Part shown: positions 17,724 through 28,114 of the stretch, in pieces
How positions within the stretch are numbered: the first letter of the stretch is position 1
Layout: each line of letters starts with the position of its first letter
Assembly: GCF_024679095.1 (NCBI RefSeq)
Contig: NC_066513.1
Span: 8,836,942 to 8,900,941, forward strand
DNA from: Eriocheir sinensis
Lineage: Eukaryota; Arthropoda; Malacostraca; Decapoda; Varunidae
Reading direction: 5' to 3'
DNA: 64,000 bases
Made by a program: the position numbers and the translations under genes
The notes under the pieces: model-generated
What the model was told of the DNA's origin: nothing
Databases searched by the model: none
What the model saw: only the letters and a program-made list of their open reading frames with translations

Positions 17724-18006
17724 GTAGGTCGAGCGAGGTGTTCCTTAGCTATACGGGAGTCGATGGGGTTAGAGTAGTCTTCCCTTTACAGTGTGTGTGT
17801 GTGTGTGTGTGAGGTTTCATCTGTACCTACAGATTCTTCACTTGTGAGCTCTATATGTAGTTGGGGAGGGTACTGGCTGGCAATGGCAAGTCTTTTGTGT
17901 GGTATGACGATTGTGAATTACACACACACACACACACACTGTAAAGGGAAGACTACTCTAACCCCATCGACTCCCGTATAGCTAAGGAACACCTCGCTCG
18001 ACCTAC
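17724..18006. repeat. Perfect 67-bp inverted repeat (foldback)
   Basis: Arms 17724-17790 and 17940-18006 are exact reverse complements; a (GT)n on the left and (CA)n on the right extend the pairing. The loop (17811-17919) is the second copy of the 108-bp unit seen at 5369-5476. The whole would form a hairpin of about 280 bases. Confidence 0.95.
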
Positions 18007-18586
18007 ACTCGTCACGGACTTCCCGCGGAGCGCTTCGGAACGCCCTGTTCGCGCCACACCGGCGCGAGTGAGGCCGCAAATGTCCGAAACGGAACCAACC
18101 TCGGACGCTCTTGAGCGGCGAAAGGGCGAACAACTTCAGGACTCGGTCGAGCCAGCTCTGCTCGTACTGGCTCCTCCCCACCACTTGACGAGTCCTCCAG
18201 CTGATGACGATCCTGCCGTGTTCCCCCCAGCCGGCACTGCCCTCCAATAATTAGCCGTGGCACCGCGGCCTTATCAACCCCTCGACGGATCTGCCTCCTC
18301 ATCGGGTCTGGGTCCATCTACAGCCTCTCTTATCACCACCTCCATCGACGCAGTGAAGACGCTGCTGGCCCCGAACTACTTACCCGGGCCGCCCGTCCTG
18401 CCGTTACCACGCCGGCGGTCATGCCTGTCACCCGTGTGCTGCTAGTGTGCTGGAGCATTTATTAAAAGCGGAGTCTACCATGTTGCTTAGCCCTCTCCTG
18501 ACTACAATGTGGGGAGTAAAAAACACCTGGCTCAGTGGGGGAACAACTGCAAGTCCTTCCCTTCGATCCCTGCAGCATCGGTTCTT

Positions 18587-18590
<4 letters not shown>
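18007..18590 (+). other. GC-rich stretch, possible element remnant
   Basis: Two adjoining plus-strand frames (18068-18250; 18257-18445) give Pro- and Ser-rich translations such as MSETEPTSDALERRKGEQLQ and GSASSSGLGPSTASLITTS. The composition contrasts with the surrounding AT-rich DNA. I recognise no domain. It could be a gag or LINE ORF1 fragment. Confidence 0.3.

Positions 18591-18622
<32 letters not shown>
18590..18622. repeat. (CA)n microsatellite
   Basis: About 30 bases of CA. The stretch from here to 19106 has no recognisable feature. Confidence 0.95.
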
Positions 18623-18624
<2 letters not shown>

Positions 18625-19106
18625 GACCTATTACCATAGTACACACACTAAAAAAGTATCGTTACAGTGGGATCCGACGAGTTCCACACTGAGCAACCCG
18701 GTAATATCGGCAGGGTTGGTTAAAAGCGCGATCACCCCCACTACTTCAGCTTTGCTGGGAGGGAGCAGGACAGTACCCCCGTAAAGGAGGGATAGAGAGG
18801 AAGGGAGACACTGAGATACCAGATATCGCCATGATGTTAACCGAGTAATTTGAGTACCACTTGTTTAAGCTTTACATTCACAAATTATATAACAATGATA
18901 TTCATATGATATACGTAACAGAGGTGGGTAGAAGTATTCCCCCATGCCAAAGACAAAAACATCAACCATCAACGCATGTCAGATATAGTCCAGTTCATAA
19001 TATGCCATCCTGGAACTAATGTTTCCATTGAACATATCTTTTCTTTCATGAACAATCTGTGGGCATCTGAAAAAAAAAAATTCAAGTTGCAATGCTAAAA
19101 GCATTG

Positions 19107-19457
19107 GGGAGGCGGTGGCTGAATCGACAGAGTAACACCACCGCGTTCAGGAGGACGCGAGTTCAATCCCCGCCCGGTGCCACCAAGCTGGGATTTTTCA
19201 GCCGCCGCCGAGTGGCTTAAAACTACCCAGAAGACCACCTATCAACCCGGACTCTAGATTCTAGGATTAAAGATGAGCTCCGGGAGGGCAGCATGAGCCA
19301 ATGCAAGATGGCGCCACTATAAATACTCGCCTGCGCCAGAACGGGCTGGGCCGACCATCAGGACCCATCGGGAAGAAGCCTTGGGCCGATCATCAGGTCC
19401 CACCGGGAAAAAGCCTACCGGCGCTATAGGCCGCGACGTAAAAAAAAAAAAAAAAAA
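19107..19457 (+). mobile_element. Full-length SINE, family S1
   Basis: tRNA-like head with GTGGCTGAATCGACAG (A box) and CGAGTTCAATCCCCG (B box), then the S1 body (GATTTTTCAGCCGCCGCCGA, AAGATGGCGCCACTATAAA, GGCTGGGCCGACCATCAGG occurring about twice) and an A-run tail. The head differs from that of the 21852 copy more than the body does. Confidence 0.85.
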
Positions 19458-19589
19458 CAATAAAAGCAACCATGCCTGTGCTGTTTTTCTAACCATGTGG
19501 AATATCTCCTATAGCGAATGTCTAACAATAACGAAAGGTCTTTATCATAATTATTGTCTCCTAAATGGACGAACTTTGTATCGTGCTGA

Positions 19590-19916
19590 ATGTGTAACGA
19601 TACTTATTTGAGTGTGTGTACATTAATATAAGTGGAATAGACGTGTTGGATAGAAATGATTTAATCGAGATAGAACGGAGGAGACAGCTAAGAGGACACA
19701 GTAAGAAATTGAGAAAGGGGACTTGTTTGAATGACATGAAGTAATGTTTTCCATACAGGGGTGTAGATACATGGACTGGACTAAGTAATGACATTGTTGA
19801 GGGGGTAGTGTCAATATAATGAAGGAAAAATTGGAGATATATAGATTGGGAGACATGACTCTCCGAACTTGAGCTCAGGATCTGTATACTTCAAATTAGT
19901 AAATACAAATACGTAA

Positions 19917-19955
<39 letters not shown>
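19590..19955 (+). mobile_element. Family K LINE tail
   Basis: C-terminal RT remnants (RGHSKKLRKGTCLNDMK-like near 19700) in shifting frames, then the family tail TTAGTAAATACAAATACGTAAATA followed by (CA)n at 19919-19954. Confidence 0.7.
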
Positions 19956-19958
<3 letters not shown>

Positions 19959-21491
19959 CAGAAGGTGGAAGGACTAATGGAAGGTCTGGACGTGAGGAAG
20001 GCACTTGGACCCGGTGGTGTGTCAGGCTGGGTCTTGGGGGTAATGCAGTAATAAGAAATTAGCTGATAAGATCCAATGTGTCATAGCCAGCTCGTCAACA
20101 GATTGGAGACGAGCAGATTCTTTACCAATTCACAAAGGAGGATGGGGCGAAGACCCTAGCTGAGAACTACAGGTCAGTCTCTGACAAGTGCGGTGGCAAA
20201 GATCTGTGAAAGGCTGATCAAAGATAAATGGATGGACTACCTGGAGAGACAGAACAGATTGACGGACAAACAGTACGGCTTTCGAGGAGAAAATCTTGTA
20301 CCATGAGCTTCATGTGCTTTTACTCACGAGTGATTGACATAGTACAGGAAAGGGAAGGTTGGGCAGATGGAATTTATTTAGACCTACAAAAAGCATTCGA
20401 TAAGGTGTCACATTAGAGACTGCTGTTTTAGATGGAGTGAAATGGAAGACTAGGAGGAGGACTCTTGAGGTGAATGAAGGACTTTTTGGAAAATAAGGAA
20501 GTGAGGACGGTGATCAGGGGTATGAGGTCCTCGTGGAGGAAAGTGATGTGGAGTCCAACAGGGGTCGGTGCTGGCTCTGGTCATATTGCAATCTACATCA
20601 ACGACACGGCGGAGGGAATGAACAGCTGTGTGAGATTGTTTGCTGATGATGCCAAGTTGGTGAGGAGGATTGGAAGTGAAAAGGACTGTCAGGCACTGCA
20701 ACAGGATATGGATAAGATATGGGAATGAAATCGTGGATGGGAAATATAATTTGATATCAGAAAGTGCAGTGTGACGGAATTTGGAAAAAGCAAAAAGAAA
20801 AATTTTGGTAATTATACATTGGGAAATAAGAGCATTAAGAAAACAACAATGGAAAAGGACCTGGGATTTTCTGTATCAGATAATTTGTCGCCAGACAAAC
20901 ACAAACAGAATTGAAGGTGAGACATATCCTGGTGAGAAACATAAAAAATGCTTTTCAATTTATGGATGAGGAAATTAATAAAAAACTGATTGTAACCATG
21001 ATAGTACGTCCAAGATTGGAATACGCACCAGTAGAATGGTCACCGAGTACAAAAATAAACACTATAAGGTAAGTAGAGAGGATTCAGAGGGCAGCAACAA
21101 AGCTGGTTCCAGGACTAAGAGACTTGACATACGAAGAGAGATTGAAGCAGCTGAACCTACCGACACTGGAACAGAGGAGGGAGAGATGAGAACTGACTGA
21201 GTGGGATGGTAAAAGTGGACAAAGAAGATCTAATAATGTGGGATACAAGAGAATCAAGAGGACGCAGAAGGAAGATGAAAAATGAAGCCTGTAGAAGAAA
21301 CATAAAAAAGAACAGCTTTCCACAGAGTAGTGGAGGCCTGGAACGGCCTGGAAAAGATGTGGTCCACGCAAAGGCCGTTCATGAATTTAAGCCCAAGCTG
21401 GATTATATATAGTAGATATAGAGACGGGCCAGTACGAGCGTAGCTCCTACCCCGTATACTACAACTAGCTAAATATAACGATTAAATACAC
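19956..21491 (+). pseudogene. Family K LINE, RT with many lesions
   Basis: Starts at the right edge of (CA)n. RT blocks in changing frames: FYSRVIDIVQEREGWADGIY, LDLQKAFDKVSH (catalytic Asp, stop right after), RLFADDAKLVRRI (xADD palm motif), CSVTEFGKSKKK, RIQRAATKLVPG and the C-terminal DIKKNSF-like block. More than ten stops or shifts. The 3' end (ACAACTAGCTAAATATAACG, ATTAAATACACAC) touches the splice donor of exon B, exactly as the 5.5-kb copy touches exon A. Confidence 0.85.
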
Positions 21492-21497
21492 ACTAAC

Positions 21498-21721
21498 CTT
21501 GATAGTGTATGAAGTGTTGGGTTTAAGGTGGTTCATAAAAAATCTTTTCTGTAGTCCCACTGTTTGCTGTTCCCGTCCTGTGGCTTCTCCTTGTACTCCC
21601 CAGGACAGTTTGAAGGACTCAAGCTCTCCTTTAAGGGGGCTGTCCTGGGGGTAATCCCAAGTCACCAGCAGGGAAGTCCCGTGTGCCTCCTCCGTTCGCA
21701 GACTGGTCACTTTCCCAGGTT
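21498..21721 (-). CDS. FN3-domain exon of host gene (exon B)
   Basis: 224-nt minus-strand exon with a CGCTTCACAG acceptor and a GTTAGT donor; phase 1 in, phase 0 out. It encodes PGKVTSLRTEEAHGTSLLVT, a core Trp, FKLSWGVQGEATGREQQ and LKPNTSYTIK: FN3 strands A-E. It is a paralogous duplicate of exon A, same length and phases, about 85 percent identical in protein. The upstream exon C ends in phase 1, the downstream exon D starts in phase 0, so C-B-D-A reads in frame. It likely lies in the extracellular part of a receptor or adhesion protein (inference). Confidence 0.82.
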
Positions 21722-21801
21722 CTGTGAAGCGTAAGTGGAGTCACCTGTCCTTTACTGTGTTAGAGGGACGCGCCGAGTCATGGTGCACACCTTGTCACAA
21801 C

Positions 21802-21802
<1 letters not shown>

Positions 21803-21846
<44 letters not shown>
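21803..21846. repeat. (CA)n microsatellite
   Basis: CA run at the left edge of the next SINE. Confidence 0.96.
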
Positions 21847-21848
<2 letters not shown>

Positions 21849-21851
21849 TAA

Positions 21852-22235
21852 CTAGGGCGGTGGCCGAACTGGTAGCGTACTGGACCCACATTCGCCGCGT
21901 GATGGACGACGCGGGTTCGAATCCTCACGCTACCACTCGGATTTTTCAGTCACCGCCGAGTGGCTTAAAACTACCCACATGCTGTCCTGAAGACCACCCA
22001 TCAACCCGGACTCTAGAGGAAGCCGTCCAAGCGAATCAAGAACGAGTTCCGGGGGGCAGCATGAGCCAACGCAAGATGGCGCCACTATAAACACTCGCCC
22101 GCGCCAGAACGGGCTGGGCCGACCATCAGGCCCCACCTGGAAGAAGCCTTGGGCCGACCATCAGGCCCCACCGGGAAGATGCCTACCGGCGCAATAGGCA
22201 ACAACGTAAAAAAAATAAATAAATAAAAAAGAAAA
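21852..22235 (+). mobile_element. Full-length SINE, family S1
   Basis: Head: GGTGGCCGAACTGGTAGCG (A box) and GCGGGTTCGAATCCTCACGC (B box), a clear tRNA-type arrangement. Body with CATGCTGTCCTGAAGACCAC, AGATGGCGCCACTATAAACA and two GGGCCGACCATCAGGCCCCA repeats; tail AAAAAAATAAATAAATAAAA. It is nearly identical to the minus-strand copy at 38786-39160, so the family was recently active. Confidence 0.9.
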
Positions 22236-22239
22236 TGAA

Positions 22240-22545
22240 GTTGATGAAAGGAAGGTTCTTAGATAATGTCATGAAATTTAGTCTCCCGTATAGCGCGGTA
22301 GAAGTGTGCTAGAATAGACTCCCGTTGCTATACTTGCCTGCACCACGAACAAGACGGGGCCGACCAGCAGGCCCCATGGAGGTAGAAATGGTGGGGTCGA
22401 CGTGGGCCGCTACTCCCATAGAAAGAGGTGAAGCCGTCGGACTGTCATCAATTGTCATTCTCAAGCCAGCAATGTGGCGCATACCCGGGTGAGAGCTCAC
22501 GCCCACCGCCTTGGTTACTGCCTTCAGGCCACGTCTTATCCATTA
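22240..22545 (+). mobile_element. Dispersed repeat family S3, copy 1
   Basis: Begins ATGAAGTTGATGAAAGGAAG and includes CTCCCGTATAGCGCGGTAG and GGGGCCGACCAGCAGGCCCC. A related copy occupies 24062-24260 and a short 3' piece lies at 23030-23100. No ORF; probably a SINE body. Confidence 0.55.
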
Positions 22546-22645
22546 TGATGGTTTTTTTTTTTTTTATTACACCCCACCCAGGACTCGAACCACATGCGTT
22601 GCGCCCGCCCCTTGCCGCCCCGCTGTACGGAGTGTACCGTATACT
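22546..22645 (-). mobile_element. Short tRNA-like SINE on minus strand
   Basis: In minus sense: GGCGCAACGCATGTGGTTCG, AGTCCTGGGTGGGGTGTAAT and an A-run (T-run at 22550-22564 on plus). GGTTCGAGTCC fits a B box; the A box is not clear. The rest to 23185 holds only a short S3 piece (about 23030-23100) and a 60-bp family K tail remnant (23127-23185). Confidence 0.5.
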
Positions 22646-23185
22646 AACTAATGTGGTAGAACTATTTCGTAAGTACTAATATTTTTTTTTACATACTAAA
22701 TGGAAACAGAAACCAGATTCAAGATTCGGCAAGCTTTTAACAACTTTTAAAGCTCTCTTCAAACTTTCCGGAAGAGGAATACCTCATATGTAAATAGGTT
22801 TCAGTAACAGCTTTGATTAATATTGCTGATGGTGTCATAGTTAAACTAAAAATGAGTTTACTGCGGTCATTCCATACCTAGGAAACCCAGGTGGCCTGTG
22901 ACCTGACGAGCCTGACCTGACTTAACACCTGGCATTTGACAGGTGTCCGCCATCTTGACGGCGAGAGAATGACAGTTAAAGACAGTTCGGCTTTACTGGT
23001 CAGGGGCTGATGTCAACTCCACCCATTATACCTTCATGGCAGGCCCCATCAGGATACGTTATTGGTGCAAGAGGCCGAACATAAAAAAAAATATAAAACA
23101 TGAAATGGGTTAAGGGAAGATGTTGTGATGGCAAAGAGCGTCACAGTAAGGAAAGACTAGATAATTATAGTTATGGAAACAGGAT

Positions 23186-23990
23186 CACACACACACACAC
23201 ACACACACGTGGCCCAGACCTGACCGAGGTCAGACGTGGGTCACGGCGCTCTGAATGGAATAGCCCGCGGCCAGCCTGTTGGCCTCTCTCCTTTCCCTAC
23301 ATCCCCCTCTCCCTTTTCATCAAAAACCCAAAATCGTAAGAAACTGTGACATCAAGCTTAATCATGGTGACAGACAGTGAGTGCAGTGCGTTTGTGGTGC
23401 CGTGAAGACACTGAGGAGTGAAAATGGCCAGTGTGACGCCGACGCGGCCTTTCCATCCAGCCGACGCCCCAGGTCCCCCCAGGTACACCAGCCCGACCAT
23501 CATGCTGCTGGGAGAAGTCGGTTTAGGTGCAGTGCAGTGTTGAAGCCCGTCATTCAGGTGCAGACGACAGACATTCCCATGCCTACTGCCGCTCGGTCCG
23601 GCTCTTCGCATCTTGTCTCGCCGGCTGCATGGATTAGCAGGTCATCGCTAAGCCCAAGCTGAGTGACGGCAGACACCGCCTCTACCTGCACCTCCGCCAT
23701 CAGCTGCGACATGACCCTTTTTGACCTGGGGTTGACCTGGGTCTTAACACCTGCCCCGCCACCCGGAAGACGACACCGCCTCTCGCACCAACGCACTGCG
23801 CTACACCGCCTCACTCCCCCCCCCCCGCCCCATTCCTCTTCTATTACATCACAACTTTCCCACAATGTAAACCACAGACCCCCTACACCTCTTTCATATT
23901 GCACTATTTCAACATTGTATTTTTAATGTGTATATTTTCAGATTAACAGCTGCAATCACTTAATAAACCGATTATTATTAATATTATTAC

Positions 23991-23998
<8 letters not shown>
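23186..23998 (+). mobile_element. Non-coding dispersed element, family A, copy 2
   Basis: After a (CA)n at 23186-23208 the sequence starts CCCAGACCTGACCGAGGTCA and ends GATTAACAGCTGCAATCACT followed by TAATAAACCG and an ATT repeat, matching the ends of 7549-9320. The middle is shorter. A C-run lies at 23817-23827. Stops in all frames. Confidence 0.6.
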
Positions 23999-24033
<35 letters not shown>

Positions 24034-24385
24034 AACACACATACAAGACAACTAGAACACAGTATGAAGCTGATGAAAGGAAGGTTCTTAAGTATTATCA
24101 TCAAATTTAATCTCCCGTATTGCGCGGTAGGCGTGTGTAGGATAGGCTTCCGCCGCTACACTTGCGGTGCACTTGTCTGCACCACGAACTGGCTGGGCCA
24201 ACCAGCAGGCCCCGTCAAGATAGCTTACCTATGCAACAGGCCGAACATGAAAAAGCCTGAAATGGGTTTAGGTGGCAAAGACTGTCAGAGTTAAAGGAAA
24301 GACTAGATAATTATAGATATGGAGACAGGATCACACAAGTGTGCATCAGGCCATGCATACTATAACTAGGTAAATACAACCAGGT

Positions 24386-24416
<31 letters not shown>
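23999..24416 (+). mobile_element. Repeat S3 copy joined to a family K LINE tail
   Basis: A (CA)n (23999-24028) is followed by S3 (24062-24260) and then by 110 bases of family K 3' end (GCAAAGACTGTCAGAGTTAA ... ACTAGGTAAATACAACCAGG) and (CA)n at 24388-24416. The family K part is identical by eye to the reverse complement of 25620-25735. Confidence 0.7.
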
Positions 24417-24421
<5 letters not shown>

Positions 24422-24558
24422 GTACAGTTCCACAGCATGTTTTCATCTTCCCGGATCCGAATAAAGTCTACATAGTGCTGGCAATCCTTGACTCAGCCTG
24501 TGTTGTTGAATGTTAAGTAATCCAGAGCACCCGTTGGCGTGCAGGACACACAACTTAC

Positions 24559-24775
24559 TGTCAGGAAGTGTTTTCACAGTGGTGCTGGTGATTGCAGAAT
24601 AACTTCCGCCTCCCACTGACTGAACCGTGACAAGGTAGTCAGTGTAGGGCTGCAGGTTGTTAATAACATCATACACCTCCTCTGTCACATGCTCTTTAAT
24701 TGAACGATTATTGCCCCATTTCTCCTCCACTGTTAGCCGGTACGGAAGATCACACTCCCACGGGTAGCTCACAGG
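24559..24775 (-). CDS. FN3-domain exon of host gene (exon C)
   Basis: 217-nt minus-strand exon with a strong polypyrimidine acceptor (CCTCTCCACTCAG) and a GTAAGT donor; phase 0 in, phase 1 out. The translation runs PVSYPWECDLPYRLTVEEKW, a hydrophilic loop, EEVYDVINNLQPYTDYLVTV (LxPxTxY E-F signature) and ends SAITSTTVKTLPD: the B-G part of an FN3 domain and the linker to the next. It splices in frame to exon B, 2.8 kb downstream in gene sense. The exon supplying the first strands of this domain is not seen upstream, where minisatellite, LINE sequence and the assembly gap lie. Confidence 0.82.
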
Positions 24776-24805
24776 CTGAGTGGAGAGGAAAAGGACCATT
24801 GAGTT

Positions 24806-25167
24806 ACGAAAATGGTGGTGGTGGTAATGGTGGTGGTGATGGTGGTGGTGATGCTGATAGTGGTGATTGTGTTGGTGGTGAGGCTACATGAAAGTAAAGG
24901 TGATGATGAAGGTATAATGATGAAAGCATAATAATGTGGGTGGTGGTGGTGGTGAAGGCGGTGTTGGTGGTGAGGCTACATCAAGGGGATGGTGATGATG
25001 AAGGTATAATGATGTGGGTGGTGGTGGTGGTAGTGAGGCTACATGAAGGGGGTAGTAATGATGTGGGTGATGGTGAAGGTGTTAATGGTGAGGGTACATG
25101 AAGGAAATGATGATGATAAAGGTATGATGATGTTGGTGGTGATGGTGTTGGTGGTGGTGAGGCAACC
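24806..25167. repeat. GGT/GAT-rich minisatellite
   Basis: Imperfect units of about 100 bases, each with GGTGGTGAGGCTACATGAA-like and TGATGATGAAGGTATAATGA-like segments. It lies 30 bases from the acceptor side of exon C. Confidence 0.85.
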
Positions 25168-25339
25168 CTTAGATTTAGGTTTTGCCGTGTAGTCGCGTGT
25201 CTTGTGTGTTGCTCCCTCCGTCAGTCCTTCCCTTACATTTTGACTCCATTCCTCATTTTTGTATTTGTTAATAATCCATACTGTAGCGTCCACGTGTTTC
25301 AGCCTGTCTCGTTAATCCCCACCGCGGGATTCCTAATGA

Positions 25340-25583
25340 CTTCTATAAAGAAGGCGGTCAAGGAGTGATAAGAGGGTCTGTATTGGTTGTTTAGAGAGAT
25401 TTGGTTAAGGGGAAAAGTGCCGGAAAGTGGAACGAGAGTAGGGTGGCAATGTTAACAAAGAGGGGCACAGGAGTACGGAAGAGTTAAAAACTACCGGCCG
25501 ATAGTTGTAACAGACATAACAGGGAAGATTTTCAGTGGGCTACCTAGTGATTAGACGAGTGGATGTTGTGAAAAAAAACAGTA

Positions 25584-25585
<2 letters not shown>
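25340..25585 (+). pseudogene. LINE RT fragment, part 1
   Basis: Decayed plus-strand RT N-terminus related to the LINE at 40.1-44.8 kb: remnants of FYKEGGQGVI, WNESRVAML and KNYRPIxVTDITGKIF in shifting frames. Continues at 25739 after an inserted family K tail. Confidence 0.55.
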
Positions 25586-25621
<36 letters not shown>

Positions 25622-25738
25622 ACCTGGTTGTATTTACCTAGTTATAGTATGCATGGCCTGATGCACACTTGTGTGATCCTGTCTCCATATCTATAATTAT
25701 CTAGTCTTTCCTTTAACTCTGACAGTCTTTGCTGTCGT
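25586..25738 (-). mobile_element. Family K LINE tail, minus strand
   Basis: A (TG)n (25586-25620) and the complement of the family K 3' end, splitting an older LINE fragment. Identical by eye over about 115 bases to 24270-24386 in opposite orientation. Confidence 0.8.
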
Positions 25739-25960
25739 AAGGATGGAAGGGGGAGTATAACATGTTTGTAGTAATCGCCATGATTGAAAGAATGAAAGGA
25801 ACGAGTGGGAAGGTATACCTTGCTTTCCTTGACATAGAAAAAAGCGTATGATAGGATACATAGGGGTTTGCTAAGTTGATTGCTGGCAAGGATAGGAGTG
25901 AGTGAGAGGGAAGTAGGGATTATAGATAGTGTACGAGAACACACGTGCAATGTATAGAGA
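25739..25960 (+). pseudogene. LINE RT fragment, part 2
   Basis: Remnants of AMIERMKGTSGKVYLAFLDI (block with catalytic Asp), then SVYENTRAMYRDRVGQRLE, matching the RT of the 40.1-44.8 kb LINE. It ends where CR1-type sequence begins. Confidence 0.6.
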
Positions 25961-25989
25961 CAGAGTAGGTCAACGCCTGGAACCATTTC

Positions 25990-26624
25990 TACGGCCAGAG
26001 TAAACTTTTCCAAAGGGACGGCATACACCTGTCCCCCATCGGGGCAGCCAGATTCGGAAGGCTCCTCAATAACGCCGTACGTAACGCCCGAACAACAAAA
26101 AACGACTCTCAGCCACGTCCTTCCACCCCGCCCGTGTAAATAGACACCATACACCACAACAGACTCGTAACATTGAACCCTCCAGTACCACCACCTCTAT
26201 TACCAAGCTTCAAGATAACCTAAGAGTTCTTAGTTTCAATGCGCGTAGCCTAAGAAACAAATTTGATGAACTGCGATGTCTTGCTCTGACAGAAAACTTT
26301 GACGTAATTGCTATAACCGAAACATTTATCGACACCACTAATATTGATTTAAGTTCCGAATACAACATAGATGGCTACAGATTCTTCAACAATGATCGTG
26401 TAAACCGTAGAGGGGGTGGCGTCGCCCTTTTTGTCAAAAGCTACTTGCAACCCACTGACAAAACACCAAGAAACAGTAACGTTGAACATTTGTGCGTGCG
26501 AGTAAACACTGCAAAAGTCAATTTAAATATATCTGTCACTTACAGGCCTCCGGGGCAATCACTCGATGCCGATCTTGAAATGTACAGCGTCTTAAGGCAA
26601 TCACTTAATAACAGCGACTCTCTG
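25990..26624 (+). pseudogene. CR1-type LINE: ORF1 end and endonuclease start
   Basis: First, the C-terminal SGNH block of a CR1-type ORF1 (RDGIHLSPIGAARFGRLLN, stop near 26139). About 70 bases on, ORF2 endonuclease starts: LRVLSFNARSLRNKFDELRC, VIAITETFID (catalytic Glu), RVNRRGGGVALFVKSY and VTYRPPGQS. The copy runs into the assembly gap at 26625. The endonuclease portion is open from about 26200, so this may be a fairly young element cut by the gap. Confidence 0.75.
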
Positions 26625-26724
26625 NNNNNNNNNNNNNNNNNNNNNNNNNNNNNNNNNNNNNNNNNNNNNNNNNNNNNNNNNNNNNNNNNNNNNNNNNNNN
26701 NNNNNNNNNNNNNNNNNNNNNNNN
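26625..26724. other. Assembly gap (100 N)
   Basis: One hundred N, probably an arbitrary gap size. Sequence right of the gap does not continue the endonuclease, so the gap hides a junction. Confidence 1.
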
Positions 26725-27494
<770 letters not shown>

Positions 27495-27648
27495 CACATA
27501 CATTCAGTGTTTCAAATACAAACAAAACATACAACATTTTATGCATGCTAGAGTACTACAGTACCTTTGCAACATGCTCATAGCTGAGTAAAAATGCCCT
27601 ACTAACTGTACAAGTGCCAGATAATGGTAAGCATTAAATACTGTTTGG

Positions 27649-27908
27649 CAGGGCAGAAAACGAAAGCTTTTAAGCATTATAACTGAAATAAACAATGACA
27701 GACATCCAAAGCTTGTTAACTGAACAGGATCTGATTTATAACAGGCAATACCAACAACGGTGCATAACTTGCGTTATCTGGCAGGGTAAATAAAAAAATT
27801 CTTGCATTACAACTGGAAAAAAAAGTGGCAGACACCCAATGCTTGTTAGCTGAACATGATCTGATTTACAACAGGTAAAACCAACAATGGTGCATTACAT
27901 ACGATAAA
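27649..27908. repeat. Two tandem 131-bp units
   Basis: 27649-27780 and 27781-27908 share GACANNCANTGCTTGTTA-like and GATCTGATTTANAACAGGNA blocks in the same order at about 75-80 percent identity. Non-coding. Confidence 0.75.
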
Positions 27909-28114
27909 AACTGTATAATAATGCTGCAAGGCACACCATTACGGGAGCAAATCATCATACAACATGCTGAAATACACTCTCAGAAGAAAAGGGTTGTAGA
28001 GGGGTAGAAAAAGGGTATTTTTAGTGATGAAATAGCGATAACCATTTACAACTCTTACAAATATACCCTTTCAAGAGCTACACAAATATACCCTTTCTCA
28101 ACCCTTTTAATACC

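Noticed and set aside
6158..21721. Mutually exclusive splicing of the duplicated 224-bp FN3 exons
   Set aside because: Exon D (17343-17415) supplies the missing phase 0-to-1 step between them, so both can be included in tandem in frame.
25039..25293. Minus-strand ORF with NKYKNEEWSQNVREGL as an extra host exon upstream of exon C
   Set aside because: No convincing acceptor/donor pair and no FN3 pattern; half of it is minisatellite.
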